From Cyclobacterium sp. (GTDB taxonomy: Bacteria > Bacteroidota > Bacteroidia > Cytophagales > Cyclobacteriaceae): a DNA stretch of 64,000 bases. The stretch's first letter is position 1, and every line of letters starts with the position of its first letter. The stretch is from contig NZ_JABURL010000065.1 of assembly GCF_014762705.1 (NCBI RefSeq), forward strand, positions 38,833-102,832, read 5' to 3'. This document shows positions 42,302 to 50,594 of the stretch, in pieces. Below the pieces are notes generated by a model that was not told where the DNA came from, did not search any database, and saw only the letters and a program-made list of their open reading frames with translations. The translations under genes and the position numbers were made by a program.

Positions 42302-44191
42302 TTAGGATTTACCTTTTTCTTTGTTCTCTTTTAATCCTTCTTTGATCGAAGAAGCGTCCCAGGCATGGTCATTCAAACTGAAGCGACGGTGCAATTCAGA
42401 CTTCAAAAGGTCCTCCTGCATAGAAATGGTTCGCCGAATGGTTGATATGTAGGCATTTTTATCATCCTTTACTTTAACCAATTCTTTGAGCGAATCTTCG
42501 TCGTATTTAATGAAATTTTGTGCCAGGCGGTGAACGGTGAATGCCCGAAATCCAAGTTTGATCAAAACATCCCTACCCATTCGTACGGCACTTTCCAAAT
42601 GCTGCCTGTAAATATGCGCTACATCCAGTTCAATCATTTCGTAGGCATCGGCCCTGTTTTGAGCCCTCATCATAAGCTCAAGATGCGGAAAGTGTTTCTT
42701 GAGGAGTCGTACCAGCCTCAGGTTGGTTTCCGGATCTTCAATTGCAGAAATAAAAATGCTGGCATCCTTTGCTCCGGCCATTTCAAGTAAGTCTAGTCTG
42801 GTGACATCTCCATAATACACTTCAAATCCCATTTTCCTCAATAAATCAACCCGGTCTGAATCAAAGTCCAGAATAGTTGCCTGGATTCCATTGGCTCTTA
42901 AAAAGCGACCGACGGTACTTCCGTAATGCGAAAACCCGGCTAAAATCACTTTGTTTTTTTCATGCATGGAATCTTGTTCCCTGGACGCCTTTTCCCGGGT
43001 ACCAATCCGTGGAAGAATCCATTTTTCACGAATCAGTAAAAGGATAGGCGTGCATGCCATGCTGAGGGCCGTTATGGCCATCAGAAACTCGGTGGTAGAA
43101 GGAGGGATGATGGATAGTTGGGCAGCAAATGAAACGGTTACGAAGGCAAATTCCCCAACCTGGCTCAACCCCAGGGAAAAGGTTAAGTTTTGATCTGTAC
43201 CCATTTTATTGAACTTCCCGATACCAAAAAGTAGTATGCTTTTCAGGAGCAAAACAGACAGCGTGGCGGCAACTAAAAGCAAGAAATTTTCGCGAATCAA
43301 TCCAAAGTTTATTGAGGCCCCTACGGCAATAAAAAATAATCCCAACAACAATCCCTTGAAAGGTTCCAGATCACTCTCCAATTCATGTTTAAATTCCGAA
43401 TTTGCCAGAACCACCCCTCCGAGAAAAGCCCCTAAGGCCGGACTGAGGCCAACAAATTCCATTAAAAAGGCGATTCCAACAATTATCAATAGTGCAGAGC
43501 CGACAAATAATTCCCGCAGCCTGGTCTTTGCAATGAGTCTCAGTAAAGGAACAAGCAAGTATTTGCCAGCGATTATGATAAAGATTACAGCACCAAATAC
43601 AAATAACGTTTGGACCAAAGCAGAAAATTGAGAAATGGGGCTATGAAGGGCCTCCTCAGAAATCACTGCTCCACCAGTTGCCAGCAGAGGAAGGAGTGCA
43701 AGAATCGGGATGACGGCAATATCCTGCATCAACAATACGGCAAATGAGTTCTGCCCGGCGGTACTATTCAATTGGTTTTTTTCTCCCAGAGATTGTAACA
43801 CAATGGCTGTGGAGGAAAGTGCCAGCGAGCAGCTGATTGCAAGTGCCTGTCTCCAATCTTGTCCCAGTGCGAGTAAAACCACGAAAAAAAGGAGTGTAGT
43901 CAGCAATACCTGAGAAAGTCCCACCCTGCTGATCATTTTTCGCATGCTCCAAAGTTTTGCTGGTTCAAGTTCCAATCCAATCAGAAAAAGCATCATTACC
44001 ACACCAAACTCCGCAAAGTGAAGGATATCTTCACCCTCTTCTCCTATGAAGCCGAGTACAAAAGGGCCTATAAGCATACCCGCTAGTAAATAACCCAATA
44101 CCGAGCCCATTCCCAATTTTTTTGAAATTGGAACACAAACGATGGCTGCAGACAAGTAAATCATCGCCTGAAATAGAAATCCGTTTTCCAT
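42302..44191 (-). CDS. CPA2-family cation/proton antiporter with TrkA-N domain (KefB/KefC-like)
   Basis: A 629-residue potassium-efflux-type antiporter. The frame opens at 44269, but the ATG at 44191 gives the family N terminus (MENGFLFQAMIYLSAAIV) and leaves 4 bases after the KefF-like gene. About 12 membrane helices fill residues 1-380, with the CPA2 core around LALSSTAIVLQSLGEK and LSPALGAFLGGVVLANSEFKHELES near 255-280. A cytoplasmic RCK/TrkA-N Rossmann domain follows (VILAGFSHYGSTVGRFLRANG near 405), with the usual GxGxxG shortened to GFSHYG. The gating ligand cannot be told. It is paired with an upstream flavodoxin-like ancillary gene. Confidence 0.92.
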   Translation of the reverse strand: MENGFLFQAMIYLSAAIVCVPISKKLGMGSVLGYLLAGMLIGPFVLGFIGEEGEDILHFAEFGVVMMLFLIGLELEPAKLWSMRKMISRVGLSQVLLTTLLFFVVLLALGQDWRQALAISCSLALSSTAIVLQSLGEKNQLNSTAGQNSFAVLLMQDIAVIPILALLPLLATGGAVISEEALHSPISQFSALVQTLFVFGAVIFIIIAGKYLLVPLLRLIAKTRLRELFVGSALLIIVGIAFLMEFVGLSPALGAFLGGVVLANSEFKHELESDLEPFKGLLLGLFFIAVGASINFGLIRENFLLLVAATLSVLLLKSILLFGIGKFNKMGTDQNLTFSLGLSQVGEFAFVTVSFAAQLSIIPPSTTEFLMAITALSMACTPILLLIREKWILPRIGTREKASREQDSMHEKNKVILAGFSHYGSTVGRFLRANGIQATILDFDSDRVDLLRKMGFEVYYGDVTRLDLLEMAGAKDASIFISAIEDPETNLRLVRLLKKHFPHLELMMRAQNRADAYEMIELDVAHIYRQHLESAVRMGRDVLIKLGFRAFTVHRLAQNFIKYDEDSLKELVKVKDDKNAYISTIRRTISMQEDLLKSELHRRFSLNDHAWDASSIKEGLKENKEKGKS

Positions 44192-44195
44192 ATGA

Positions 44196-44780
44196 TTAAG
44201 GATTATACTGGTTGAGTTTTGGTAATTGGTGCAAACCGGAAAAATCGCTGGTTTGGGTAAGAAATTCAAGAAGGGATTTGAACAAACCAGTTTCCTGCTT
44301 TAGTTTTTGTGCCTCCAGCTCATGCGATCCACCGATATGAAAAGGCGGTAAATAGTTCATTCCACACAAGGTAGCAGTCTGTTTGAAGGGTAGCAAAAAT
44401 TGGGTTAGGTCATGACCGTGCTTTCCATTAGCAGAATAGGCGGCATCATTTCCACCTGTACTAATTGCGCTAACAGCAGTTTTCCCCTTTAGATAGGTCC
44501 CCCGAGGACCATAAGCCCAATTGAATTCCAAAACCAGGTCGATCCATTGTTTCAGGAGCGGGGGGGAAGAATACCAGTAAACAGGGTGCAACCACACAAG
44601 GACATCAGCCAGAAGCAGTAATTCCTGTTCTTCCTGTACCTGTACATTAAAATCCGGATACAGCTCATACAAATCACGAATGGTTACGTTAGGCAGGCCC
44701 TGGATTTCGTCTACCATTCCTTTCATTATCCTGGAATGCTCAAATTTGGGATGGGCCATTATGACCAGAATATTTTTCAT
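44196..44780 (-). CDS. NAD(P)H oxidoreductase, flavodoxin-fold KefF/MdaB-like
   Basis: A 194-residue FMN-dependent quinone oxidoreductase-like protein. VIMAHPKFEHSRIMKGMVDE at residues 6-25 is the phosphate-binding loop, VWLHPVYWYSSPPLLKQWIDLV near 63-84 and TAVSAISTGGND near 105-116 are the flavin-site motifs. KefF is the ancillary subunit that activates KefC in proteobacteria; position 4 bases before the antiporter start on the same strand makes the same partnership likely here. Length equals the usual family size. Confidence 0.9.
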   Translation of the reverse strand: MKNILVIMAHPKFEHSRIMKGMVDEIQGLPNVTIRDLYELYPDFNVQVQEEQELLLLADVLVWLHPVYWYSSPPLLKQWIDLVLEFNWAYGPRGTYLKGKTAVSAISTGGNDAAYSANGKHGHDLTQFLLPFKQTATLCGMNYLPPFHIGGSHELEAQKLKQETGLFKSLLEFLTQTSDFSGLHQLPKLNQYNP

Positions 44781-44906
44781 ACCAACGGGTAATTTTGCTA
44801 GTGGGGAAAAGTATAGTTCTCTATATTAAAATAAGCCAATTCTTCTTCAAAATTAAATAAATTAATCTATTATTATTACCTCCTTTTTTTCTTTCTTGAT
44901 GCTGCC

Positions 44907-45052
44907 AGTTGTGTATAACGCTCCTCGGGAGGCCGCAGACCCAGTGACTGTTACCTTCTCGCTATGCTATAGAACACGATGTACTTCTTTACCCTTTTAA
45001 CAGATTGAAGCCATTTACTTCAGGGCTACGGTAAACACGTTCACACTAAACT
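44907..45052. repeat. Fold-back element with imperfect terminal inverted repeats
   Basis: The left end AGTTGTGTATAACG (44907-44920) and the right end CGTTCACACTAAACT (45038-45052) are imperfect inverse complements. The inside is richer in G+C than the flanks and contains further pairable segments (CTCC-TCGGGAG around 44921-44931; GAAG/CTTC and AGCC/GGCT around 45007-45027; GTTACC near 44949 with GGTAAAC near 45030). It could be a structured RNA, an attC-like fold-back site or a MITE; I cannot identify it. Confidence 0.5.
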
Positions 45053-45228
45053 ACACGCCTCTCCCAAAAATTGCATGATCCAAATATAAATTTTCATCAA
45101 ACTAATTTAATGGGTTGGTGAAAGTCTTATAAAAAGTAAAAACTGTTTTTTGACTTAATAAATTTAAATTCCTGTTAGGATTTTCGATTATTTTATTTGA
45201 AATTTGATTCTGTCAGTAGTTAATTTTG

Positions 45229-45248
45229 ACCTGTCCTCCAGGACAGGT
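45229..45248. terminator. Perfect 9-bp hairpin
   Basis: ACCTGTCCT (45229-45237) pairs exactly with AGGACAGGT (45240-45248) around CC, preceded by TTTTG and followed by AATT. It is palindromic and could act in either direction as a terminator or protein site. Confidence 0.5.
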
Positions 45249-45324
45249 AATTGGATTCGGTTTGAGGTAATTTTCTTTGTGCATGCCCGAAAATTGCCTT
45301 TAAATACGATCTTTTCTTCTGTAT

Positions 45325-45367
45325 CCTTTTGCACTATACCTATTTAAAACCAACTTTAAGCAAAAGG
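45325..45367 (+). promoter_or_regulatory. Inverted repeat before the first eCIS gene
   Basis: CCTTTTGC at 45325-45332 and GCAAAAGG at 45360-45367 are exact inverse complements 27 bases apart and end 33 bases before the first eCIS start codon. It may be an operator or leader stem. Confidence 0.4.
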
Positions 45368-45400
45368 TTTTTCTTTAAATTCCCTCATTGGAATTGAATA

Positions 45401-45997
45401 ATGGTTTTTGAAGTTTTTCAAATATTAAGCGAGCAGATAAATGCCTATTTTCAGGAAATAGGCCTGGAAGATTCTCAATTGGTCATTGACAACATCGCAC
45501 TGGCGGAGGGTTCTTCAGATGCAGCTGAAGCCATGCGGGACAAAGTGGTGCTCACCCTGGTAAACCTGCACGAAGAGGGGACCATGAAAAACCAACCCAA
45601 CCACCATGTTAGAAACGATCAGGTACAATACCGCAACAGGGTCATTCACCTGCACTTGTTTCTCTTGTTTTCTGCCAACAGAAATGCCTATGGCAAATCC
45701 CTGAAGGATTTATCGGCCATCATTTCTTTTTTCCAGGGAAAGAAATTGTTTACTCAGGGGAACACGGTTTTTGACAGGGATCTAGACACCATGCAACAAG
45801 TGGGCAATTTTCGCTTTACCATGGAGTTGTATACTCCTACCTTCGAAGAGCTTAATTTTATCTGGGGCACCCTGGGAGGAAAACAGCTTCCCTCGGTCTT
45901 GTACCAGCTGAACCTCCTTCCTTTAGAAAGAGAATTGGATCAGGCAGCCGGTCCTTTAATACAAAGTGTACATTCAGATGTTAAAAACCAACCCTGA
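45401..45997 (+). CDS. eCIS tail-terminator/cap protein, Pvc16 N-terminal domain (DUF4255)
   Basis: First gene of the contractile injection system. The 198-residue protein matches DUF4255, now called Pvc16_N: it begins MVFEVFQILSEQINAYF, has VVLTLVNLHEEGTMKN near residue 50, YRNRVIHLHLFLLFSANRNAYGKSLKDLSAIISFF near 78-110, and LNFIWGTLGGKQLPSVLYQLNLLPLE near the C terminus. Afp16/Pvc16 proteins form the ring that ends the tube and sheath at the far end of the particle. The ATG at 45401 follows a 620-bp regulatory stretch; the next gene starts 2 bases after the stop. Confidence 0.93.
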   Translation: MVFEVFQILSEQINAYFQEIGLEDSQLVIDNIALAEGSSDAAEAMRDKVVLTLVNLHEEGTMKNQPNHHVRNDQVQYRNRVIHLHLFLLFSANRNAYGKSLKDLSAIISFFQGKKLFTQGNTVFDRDLDTMQQVGNFRFTMELYTPTFEELNFIWGTLGGKQLPSVLYQLNLLPLERELDQAAGPLIQSVHSDVKNQP

Positions 45998-45999
45998 TC

Positions 46000-46857
46000 A
46001 TGTTCACTACCCATTATACCACCCTATTTTCCATAAATATCCTTCACGGGTATCACCTCAATAACGGTGAAGAAAACTACCTGGATTTGAATGCAGAAAA
46101 TCAGGAAAAAATGTTGGCCGGATACGATTGGAACCAATTTCTCAAAATAAGTCCAACAGTGGAAACCCAAAGGAAATTCAGGCGATTTCAACTCCTGGGA
46201 AAAAACACCAACAAAAGCCTTCGGGTGATGGTGCGCACCCTGGAGGTAGATTCACAGGATAGTTTTATCCCATTGGATCAGGAACTTACCCTGGCTTTCC
46301 TGATTAGCTACAGGGATCCTTATTTCGAGAATTATACCAATATGAATTTTTTATCGGGTGAAAAAATGTTTTTCAGCAATTTTCATCCTGCCCCTTTGGA
46401 GGGCCTGGACTTTCAGCCTATTTCCCTGGAAGCTACCGAAGAATATTTTTCCAACAGCTTTCTCCTTTCAGCAGAAAACTTTGACTTATTACTGGATACT
46501 TACCGCATAAAAGAAGCCGGTAAGGATACCGCAGGTCTGATTCTGATCCGGATGCAGGGGGAGACAGGTAATCTCAATGTGATCAATGTAAACAATACCC
46601 TTAAAATAAATCCCACGGTCTTTAAAATGCATTTTGCCAATCGAAGCACTTATTGGCGGTATTATCAGGCATCCAGCGATACCGGTGCGGAGACCAACCA
46701 GCCTAAGCCCTTAACCAAAAATGGGTTTGTGCAGCTGTCCACAGAGACGGATTTTGATACAGATCCGGCAGCAATCAGTCATTTGCGGTTCCCCAATCCC
46801 GGGGTAAAACACATTCAATCAGATGGAATCAATTACTATTCAGAAATTAATATTTAA
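46000..46857 (+). CDS. Unrecognised eCIS-locus protein (possible cap-adaptor or tail component)
   Basis: I do not recognise a family for this 285-residue protein. It is predicted to be soluble and rich in beta strands, without a signal peptide. The start FTTHYTTLFSINILHGYHLNN and the repeated use of short hydrophobic strands alternating with charged loops suggest a structural protein. It sits between the cap protein and the sheath, 2 bases after the former and 10 before the latter, so it must be part of the same assembly. Comparable Bacteroidota clusters encode an extra cap-adaptor protein near the cap gene, as I recall from Algoriphagus; equating the two is inference. Confidence 0.55.
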   Translation: MFTTHYTTLFSINILHGYHLNNGEENYLDLNAENQEKMLAGYDWNQFLKISPTVETQRKFRRFQLLGKNTNKSLRVMVRTLEVDSQDSFIPLDQELTLAFLISYRDPYFENYTNMNFLSGEKMFFSNFHPAPLEGLDFQPISLEATEEYFSNSFLLSAENFDLLLDTYRIKEAGKDTAGLILIRMQGETGNLNVINVNNTLKINPTVFKMHFANRSTYWRYYQASSDTGAETNQPKPLTKNGFVQLSTETDFDTDPAAISHLRFPNPGVKHIQSDGINYYSEINI

Positions 46858-46867
46858 AGGATGAATC

Positions 46868-48841
46868 ATGGCAGCAAATTACAGAACACCAGGTGTCTAT
46901 ATTGAGGAAATTTCAAAATTTCCCCCGTCCGTAGCACAGGTAGAAACCGCAATTCCGGCCTTTATTGGCTACACGGAAAAAGCAAGGGAGAAGGAGGCAG
47001 ATACCACCGAAACCCTTTTGAACCAGCCCAAACGTATCGTTTCCCTTTTGGAATATGAAACGTTCTTTGGAGGACCTGACCCTGAAATCGGAATAAAAGT
47101 GCAGATTTCAGAGACGGAAGGAGATAAATCGGTATTGGTGGAAGGGCCGGACCCTGAGGACAAATCGCCCTTTCTGATGTATTATTCCATGCAGGCCTAT
47201 TTCGCCAATGGAGGCGGACCTTGTTTTATCATTTCGGTCGGTATTTACGAAGAAGCAGATCCCGCTTCCCCGGTTACCATGGCGGCACTAAACCTTGGCT
47301 TGCAGGAATTGGAAAAGGAGGATGAACCGACTTTGATCTTGTTTCCGGATGCCATATCCCTGCCGGAACCAAGTCAGTATTATTCTGTCTATAACAATGC
47401 CCTGGCACTCTGCCGGAAAATGAGGGACAGGTTTACAATCATTGACACTTATACCAATATCATGGAAACGGAGATTTCTTTGGATACAGGCGTTCGTGAA
47501 TTGATTACCGGGGATCTGGAAGAGAAAAAATATGGGGCCGTTTATTACCCTTATGTGGAAACCATTCTCAATTACAGTTATGATCCGGATCAAACAGAGA
47601 TTTCCCATATGATTACCGATGCTTCACCTGTTTCGGATATCATGGAGGAAATAGATGAAATTTTAGTGGAAGCCGAAGGTATCATGACCGATTTGCCGGG
47701 AGAAATTACTGCTTTTACTGATGCCAATACAGCCATTCAGGCCGGATCGGATGGAGATGCGGTTACCAATAAGGCCACCGTTGTAGATCCCCTTCAGGAC
47801 ATCATTGATGCCTTGAATGAGTTTTCAAGTCTGATGGCCGAAGTAGTAGATGACACCAATAATGTGGCTGCACTGGCCCAACCAACAGATGAAGCCCTGG
47901 CAACAGTAGCCACAGAGGCAGGCAATGCGCTAAATGATGAATTGGAAGAGGGTGCTAACCTTCCTGCATTTATAGCAGGCCTTCAGGGTCATTTGGATAT
48001 TCTAAACCAGGATGTGGATGGAACGGCTGTAAAACAGGCATCTGGGGATGCCAATACCAGTATTACAGGAACAGATGTAAATGCCCTGCTACAGGGGATC
48101 CTGGATTTGATCGACCCCCCTATTTTGGATGCCATGCTGGATATTGAAGAGCTGGATATGGAATCCGAAGGGGCTTTACATGACCTGGCACTTAGTGAAG
48201 TGGAGGATATAGACAGCAGCACCTATAATAAAATAAAAAATGAAATCAACCGGCTCCGGGTAATATTGCCTCCGTCTCCACTTATCGCCGGAGTATATGC
48301 CCGGGTGGATGCCAACAATGGGGTTTGGAAAGCACCCGCCAATGTTTCATTGAAATATGTGGTCAAGCCTACGGTAAAAATCACCAATGAAATGCAGGAC
48401 AGGTTGAATGTGGACACCACCGCCGGCAAGTCCATCAATGCCATCCGATCCTTTACGGGTAAGGGCACCTTGGTTTGGGGAGCGAGAACACTTGCCGGAA
48501 ACGACAATGAGTGGCGTTATGTACCGGTTAGGCGATTTTTCAATATGGTGGAAGAATCCGTAAAAAAAGCTACGGAACAATTTGTATTTGAAGCCAACGA
48601 TGCCAACACCTGGGTGAAAGTCAGGGCCATGATCGAGAATTTTCTGGTGCAACAATGGCGGGCCGGAGCTTTGGCCGGAGCCAAGCCAGAACATGCCTTT
48701 TACGTAAGAGTGGGACTGGGGCAAACCATGACTGCCATAGATATTCTGGAAGGTCGGATGAATGTGGAGATTGGCATGGCCGTCGTGAGGCCGGCAGAAT
48801 TTATCATTCTGAAGTTCTCTCATAAAATGCAGGAATCCTGA
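46868..48841 (+). CDS. eCIS contractile sheath protein with large acidic insertion
   Basis: A 657-residue tail sheath subunit. The N terminus YRTPGVYIEEISKFPPSV and the C-terminal domain AIRSFTGKGTLVWGARTLAG...WRYVPVRRFFNMVEES near residues 525-565, plus MTAIDILEGRMNVEIGMAVVRPAEFIIL at the end, are standard for contractile sheaths. Residues about 245-460 are an extra region rich in Asp, Glu, Ala, Asn and Thr (AFTDANTAIQAGSDGDAVTNK, IDPPILDAMLDIEELDMESEG) that ordinary sheaths of 350-450 residues lack; it should lie on the particle surface. Sheath contraction drives the inner tube through the target membrane. Confidence 0.95.
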   Translation: MAANYRTPGVYIEEISKFPPSVAQVETAIPAFIGYTEKAREKEADTTETLLNQPKRIVSLLEYETFFGGPDPEIGIKVQISETEGDKSVLVEGPDPEDKSPFLMYYSMQAYFANGGGPCFIISVGIYEEADPASPVTMAALNLGLQELEKEDEPTLILFPDAISLPEPSQYYSVYNNALALCRKMRDRFTIIDTYTNIMETEISLDTGVRELITGDLEEKKYGAVYYPYVETILNYSYDPDQTEISHMITDASPVSDIMEEIDEILVEAEGIMTDLPGEITAFTDANTAIQAGSDGDAVTNKATVVDPLQDIIDALNEFSSLMAEVVDDTNNVAALAQPTDEALATVATEAGNALNDELEEGANLPAFIAGLQGHLDILNQDVDGTAVKQASGDANTSITGTDVNALLQGILDLIDPPILDAMLDIEELDMESEGALHDLALSEVEDIDSSTYNKIKNEINRLRVILPPSPLIAGVYARVDANNGVWKAPANVSLKYVVKPTVKITNEMQDRLNVDTTAGKSINAIRSFTGKGTLVWGARTLAGNDNEWRYVPVRRFFNMVEESVKKATEQFVFEANDANTWVKVRAMIENFLVQQWRAGALAGAKPEHAFYVRVGLGQTMTAIDILEGRMNVEIGMAVVRPAEFIILKFSHKMQES

Positions 48842-48874
48842 TTTATACAATGAACCATTTAAATGTAACATACC

Positions 48875-49303
48875 ATGAGTTACCCATTATCTAAGTTTCA
48901 CTTTCAAGTAGAGTGGGCTGGAACAAATATCGGTTTTACAGAAGTTTCCGGTCTGGATGTAGAGACCGAAGTCATTGAGTACAGACACGGGGCAAGTCCT
49001 GAATACAGCAAAACCAAAATGCCTGGCATGCAAAAATTCAGCAACATTACCCTTAAAAGAGGGACTTTCGCCAGCGACAATGAGTTTTATGCCTGGTGGA
49101 ATTCGGTTCAACTCAATCAAATCGAAAGGAGAGACATTACCATTTCCCTGCTGAATGAAGAACATGAACCCGTGGTGGTCTGGAAGGTAAAAAATGCCTG
49201 GCCCACAAAAGTACAGTCCACCGACCTGAAAGCAGATGGCAATGAGGTGGCCATAGAAAGTATGGAATTGGTTCATGAAGGACTCAGCATCCAAAACGAC
49301 TAA
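48875..49303 (+). CDS. eCIS inner tube protein 1
   Basis: A 142-residue phage-tail-tube-family (T4-gp19-like) protein. It begins PLSKFHFQVEWAGTNIGFTEVSGLDVETEVIEYRHG, typical of Afp1/Pvc1 tube subunits, and has KMPGMQKFSNITLKRGTF near 48-66 and LLNEEHEPVVVWKVKNAWPTK near 91-111. Hexameric rings of such proteins stack into the tube that carries cargo. It is paralogous to the next gene (49306-49749) and separated from it by 2 bases. Confidence 0.95.
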   Translation: MSYPLSKFHFQVEWAGTNIGFTEVSGLDVETEVIEYRHGASPEYSKTKMPGMQKFSNITLKRGTFASDNEFYAWWNSVQLNQIERRDITISLLNEEHEPVVVWKVKNAWPTKVQSTDLKADGNEVAIESMELVHEGLSIQND

Positions 49304-49305
49304 TT

Positions 49306-49749
49306 ATGGCCTATGCATATCCTCCGGTTGGCTTTCATTTTTCTGTCAGCTTTTCGGGCTTGGACGGGGAGGAGAATGATACCCATTTTCAGTCTGTTTC
49401 CGGATTGACGGTGGACATGGATACAGAGGAGTTTGCTGAGGGTGGTGAAAACAGGTTCAAGCACAAGTTTCCGGTAAAAACCAAATATGCCAATTTGGTC
49501 CTGAAAAGAGGCTTGATGGTGGGATCCGAATTGATCAGTTGGTGCAGAGATGCCCTTGAGAATTTTGAGTTCGCTCCCAAAGACCTTACCGTTCAACTGC
49601 TGAATGAGGAACATGAACCTTTGATGACCTGGAATGTGGTGCATGCCTTTCCCGTGAAATGGGCTGTGGATGATTTTAATGCACAGGAGAGCAAGCTGGT
49701 GATCGAAACCCTTGAGTTTTCCTACCAGTATTTTAAAACCATTGAATGA
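49306..49749 (+). CDS. eCIS inner tube protein 2 (baseplate-proximal or tube-initiator type)
   Basis: A 147-residue paralogue of the preceding tube protein. It shares the strand order and the block LLNEEHEPLMTWNVVHAFPVKW near residues 100-121, but it has a longer early loop (SGLDGEENDTHFQSVSGLTVDMDTEEFAEGG). Most eCIS loci encode a main tube protein and a second one (Afp5-like) at the tube-baseplate junction; this copy is probably the second. Its stop overlaps the start of the DUF5908 gene (ATGA). Confidence 0.93.
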   Translation: MAYAYPPVGFHFSVSFSGLDGEENDTHFQSVSGLTVDMDTEEFAEGGENRFKHKFPVKTKYANLVLKRGLMVGSELISWCRDALENFEFAPKDLTVQLLNEEHEPLMTWNVVHAFPVKWAVDDFNAQESKLVIETLEFSYQYFKTIE

Positions 49750-49898
49750 TGCCTATAGAAATCAAAGAGTTACACATAAAAATTCATGTGGACGATCCCG
49801 GCAAGAAAAAAAAGGGGAATGTTACGGGGAAAGAGGAATTGGTAGCCCTATGCGTGGAACAGGTCATGGAAATCCTGAGGCTTCAAAATGAAAGATAA
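49749..49898 (+). CDS. DUF5908 eCIS micro-protein
   Basis: A 49-residue frame starting with ATG inside the previous stop (TGATG) and ending directly before the next ATG (TAAATG), so it is translationally embedded in the operon. It begins MPIEIKELHIKIHVDD, the hallmark of DUF5908 proteins, which occur in this position of eCIS clusters between tube and LysM/spike genes. The C terminus EELVALCVEQVMEILRLQ is helical. A Lys-rich run (GKKKKGN) is in the middle. Role in assembly unknown. Confidence 0.85.
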   Translation: MPIEIKELHIKIHVDDPGKKKKGNVTGKEELVALCVEQVMEILRLQNER

Positions 49899-50594
49899 AT
49901 GAGCGAAGGTAAATTGGAGAAATTGAAATTGGTGGCTTACAGTGACCCTGAGTTTAACGAAAAGGTGGCTAATGGAGAATTTACGACCCTGCTGAATCCT
50001 GAGAAATACATTTATCAATATAAAATAGATCAAAATGAGGATCAGGCTCCGGGTACCAGTGCCGCTCCAACCAGGTTCAACAAGAAGCTTCCCGAAGAAC
50101 TGGATTTAGAATTTCTTTTCGACCGGACTGGAGTGGTTCCCGGAAAGGAAGCTACCGAGGATGGAGTGATTGATGATATCGAACACTTCAAAAAAGTAAT
50201 CCTGGATTATAATGGCGATCAGCACAAACCCAATTATGTGATGATTTCCTGGGGCAGCCTGCTTTTCAAAGGATGCCTGACCGAGATGACTTTGGAGTTT
50301 AAGCTATTTCGGGCTGATGGTACGCCCCTCAGGGCTTTGGCAAAAGCTAAATTCAAAGGTTTTGTTGAAGATAACCTGCGTGCTGCCAAAGAAAACAACA
50401 GTTCGCCGGACCTGACCCATTTCAGGGTCGTAAAGGCGGGTGAAAATCTTTCTTTGATGTCGCAAAGGATATACGGAGATCCAAAATATTACCTGGAAGT
50501 AGCCAGAGTCAATAAGCTGATCAATTTCAGAAGCCTTAAACCCGGGCAGGTACTCTATTTTCCACCCCTACAAAAACAAGCCAATGCCCAATAA
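49899..50594 (+). CDS. eCIS tube-associated baseplate protein with LysM domain (Pvc7-like)
   Basis: A 231-residue protein. Residues about 1-165 belong to the contractile-injection-system tube-protein family (LEKLKLVAYSDPEFNEKVANGEFTTLLNPEKY at the start; LLFKGCLTEMTLEFKLFRADGTPLRALAKAKF near 125-156). The C-terminal LysM motif is at about 176-224 (FRVVKAGENLSLMSQRIYGDPKYYLEVARVNKL). Afp7/Pvc7 proteins join tube, spike and baseplate. Its end overlaps the VgrG-like gene start by 11 bases. Confidence 0.92.
   Translation: MSEGKLEKLKLVAYSDPEFNEKVANGEFTTLLNPEKYIYQYKIDQNEDQAPGTSAAPTRFNKKLPEELDLEFLFDRTGVVPGKEATEDGVIDDIEHFKKVILDYNGDQHKPNYVMISWGSLLFKGCLTEMTLEFKLFRADGTPLRALAKAKFKGFVEDNLRAAKENNSSPDLTHFRVVKAGENLSLMSQRIYGDPKYYLEVARVNKLINFRSLKPGQVLYFPPLQKQANAQ

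Larger units (their letters stand above)
44781..45400. other. 620-bp non-coding region between kef genes and the eCIS locus
   Basis: I see no coding frame. From left to right it holds: A+T-rich sequence to 44890; a structured fold-back element at 44907-45052; a perfect 9-bp hairpin at 45229-45248; and an 8-bp inverted repeat CCTTTTGC/GCAAAAGG at 45325-45332 and 45360-45367. The eCIS promoter must lie in the right-hand part, but no clear TTTG/TAnnTTTG pair is present, so another sigma factor or an activator may be used. Confidence 0.7.

Noticed and set aside
44781..45400. Integron attC site or group II intron fragment
   Set aside because: The fold-back shape is suggestive but core-site consensus, an integrase and intron domains are not seen; kept only as an unidentified element.
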